A stretch of 7,292 bases of DNA, taken from contig JAHELH010000122.1 of NCBI GenBank assembly GCA_024644285.1, positions 1-7,292 on the forward strand, in the 5' to 3' direction. This DNA is from Paracoccaceae bacterium (lineage in GTDB: Bacteria > Pseudomonadota > Alphaproteobacteria > Rhodobacterales > Rhodobacteraceae). The translations under genes and the position numbers were made by a program. The notes under the pieces were generated by a model. That model had not been told where the DNA came from, ran no database searches, and saw only the letters and a program-made list of their open reading frames with translations. Shown here piece by piece: positions 7,023 through 7,292 of the stretch (position 1 is its first letter; each line of letters opens with the position of its first letter).

Positions 7023-7029
7023 CCCTTTT
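7014..7029 (+). terminator. Weak hairpin plus T-run at the hydrolase stop codon
   Basis: GGGC (7014-7017) and GCCC (7022-7025) pair across AATA and are followed directly by TTTT (7026-7029). The stop codon TAG at 7020-7022 lies in the loop and second arm. A four-base-pair stem is short for an intrinsic terminator. A larger inverted repeat just upstream (6978-7005) could add structure. It might cause partial termination before the transporter gene that follows. Confidence 0.3.
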
Positions 7030-7059
7030 CATTCCCGCCCAATTCCCCGACAGAGAACC

Positions 7060-7292
7060 ATGACCCTGACACGGTTTCTCAAAGACAACGCGCTTTTCCT
7101 GGGCGCGGGGGCGCTGCTGGCGTTCTGTTCCAGCTTTGGCCAGACCTTCCTGATCTCGGTCTTCGCCGGGGTGATCCGCGACGAGTTCGCCCTGAGCCAC
7201 GGGGAATGGGGCGGCATCTACACCATCGGAACCTTCGCCAGCGCGGTGGTGATGATCTGGGCCGGCGTGCTGACGGACCATTTCCGCGCGCG
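7060..7292 (+). CDS. Major facilitator superfamily transporter, N-terminal part (truncated by window end)
   Basis: An ATG at 7060 opens a frame that stays open to the window edge, giving 77 complete codons. It starts MTLTRFLKDNALFLGAGALL and has two hydrophobic segments: about residues 11-38 (TM1, with a SFGQTFLISVF stretch) and about 51-72 (TM2, IYTIGTFASAVVMIWAG). After TM2 comes G69-V-L-T-D73-H-F-R76, which fits the MFS motif A in the loop between TM2 and TM3 (GxLaDrxGr), with Arg in place of the second Gly. This supports an inner-membrane secondary transporter; the substrate cannot be told from this part. It begins 37 bases after the hydrolase stop on the same strand with only a weak ribosome binding site (AGAGAA, 7053-7058), so co-transcription with the hydrolase is possible. 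Confidence 0.85.
   Translation, partial: MTLTRFLKDNALFLGAGALLAFCSSFGQTFLISVFAGVIRDEFALSHGEWGGIYTIGTFASAVVMIWAGVLTDHFRA

Noticed and set aside
1..7292. Search for a new defence, mobile or RNA-based system
   Set aside because: Every stretch is accounted for by recognisable genes or short gaps (the longest is 150 bases). I saw no repeat arrays, transposase, integrase, tRNA or structured RNA candidates.

Overview
The window is high-GC DNA that reads as an ordinary chromosomal stretch of an alphaproteobacterium, most likely from the Rhodobacterales. The evidence is the alphaproteobacterial form of AddA, the short N-terminal leader before the catalytic Thr of HslV, and strongly G/C-biased third codon positions. 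All recognised genes lie on the + strand. There are no mobile elements, tRNA or rRNA genes, or CRISPR arrays. The long minus-strand open frames (820 aa opposite addA, 358 aa opposite hslVU, 286 aa opposite the hydrolase) are shadows of codon bias.

Bases 1-30 appear to be the last codons of addB, whose TGA overlaps the ATG of addA (ATGA). addA (27-3401) is complete and encodes the helicase-nuclease subunit of the AddAB double-strand-break repair enzyme. After 59 bases comes trxA (3461-3781), a classical 106-residue thioredoxin. A candidate vegetative promoter for trxA straddles the addA stop codon. A 9-bp hairpin with a TTCG loop follows trxA and probably closes this unit.

Next is the two-gene protease operon hslV (3898-4455) and hslU (4452-5759), whose stop and start codons overlap by 4 bases. 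The short gap before hslV carries a good match to a heat-shock (sigma-32/RpoH) promoter, as expected for this chaperone-protease. A 14-bp perfect palindrome sits just after the hslU stop.

After a 150-base gap comes a putative lipoprotein alpha/beta hydrolase of the DUF900/COG4782 type (5910-7022). It has a TTG start, a minimal lipoprotein signal peptide and a GHSVG nucleophile elbow. A major facilitator superfamily transporter begins at 7060 and runs off the end of the window.

The theme is housekeeping and stress response: recombinational repair, thiol redox and heat-shock proteolysis, followed by two envelope genes. I found no convincing new biological system. The observations most worth a second look are the inferred promoters for hslVU and trxA, and the unusual start region of the lipoprotein hydrolase.
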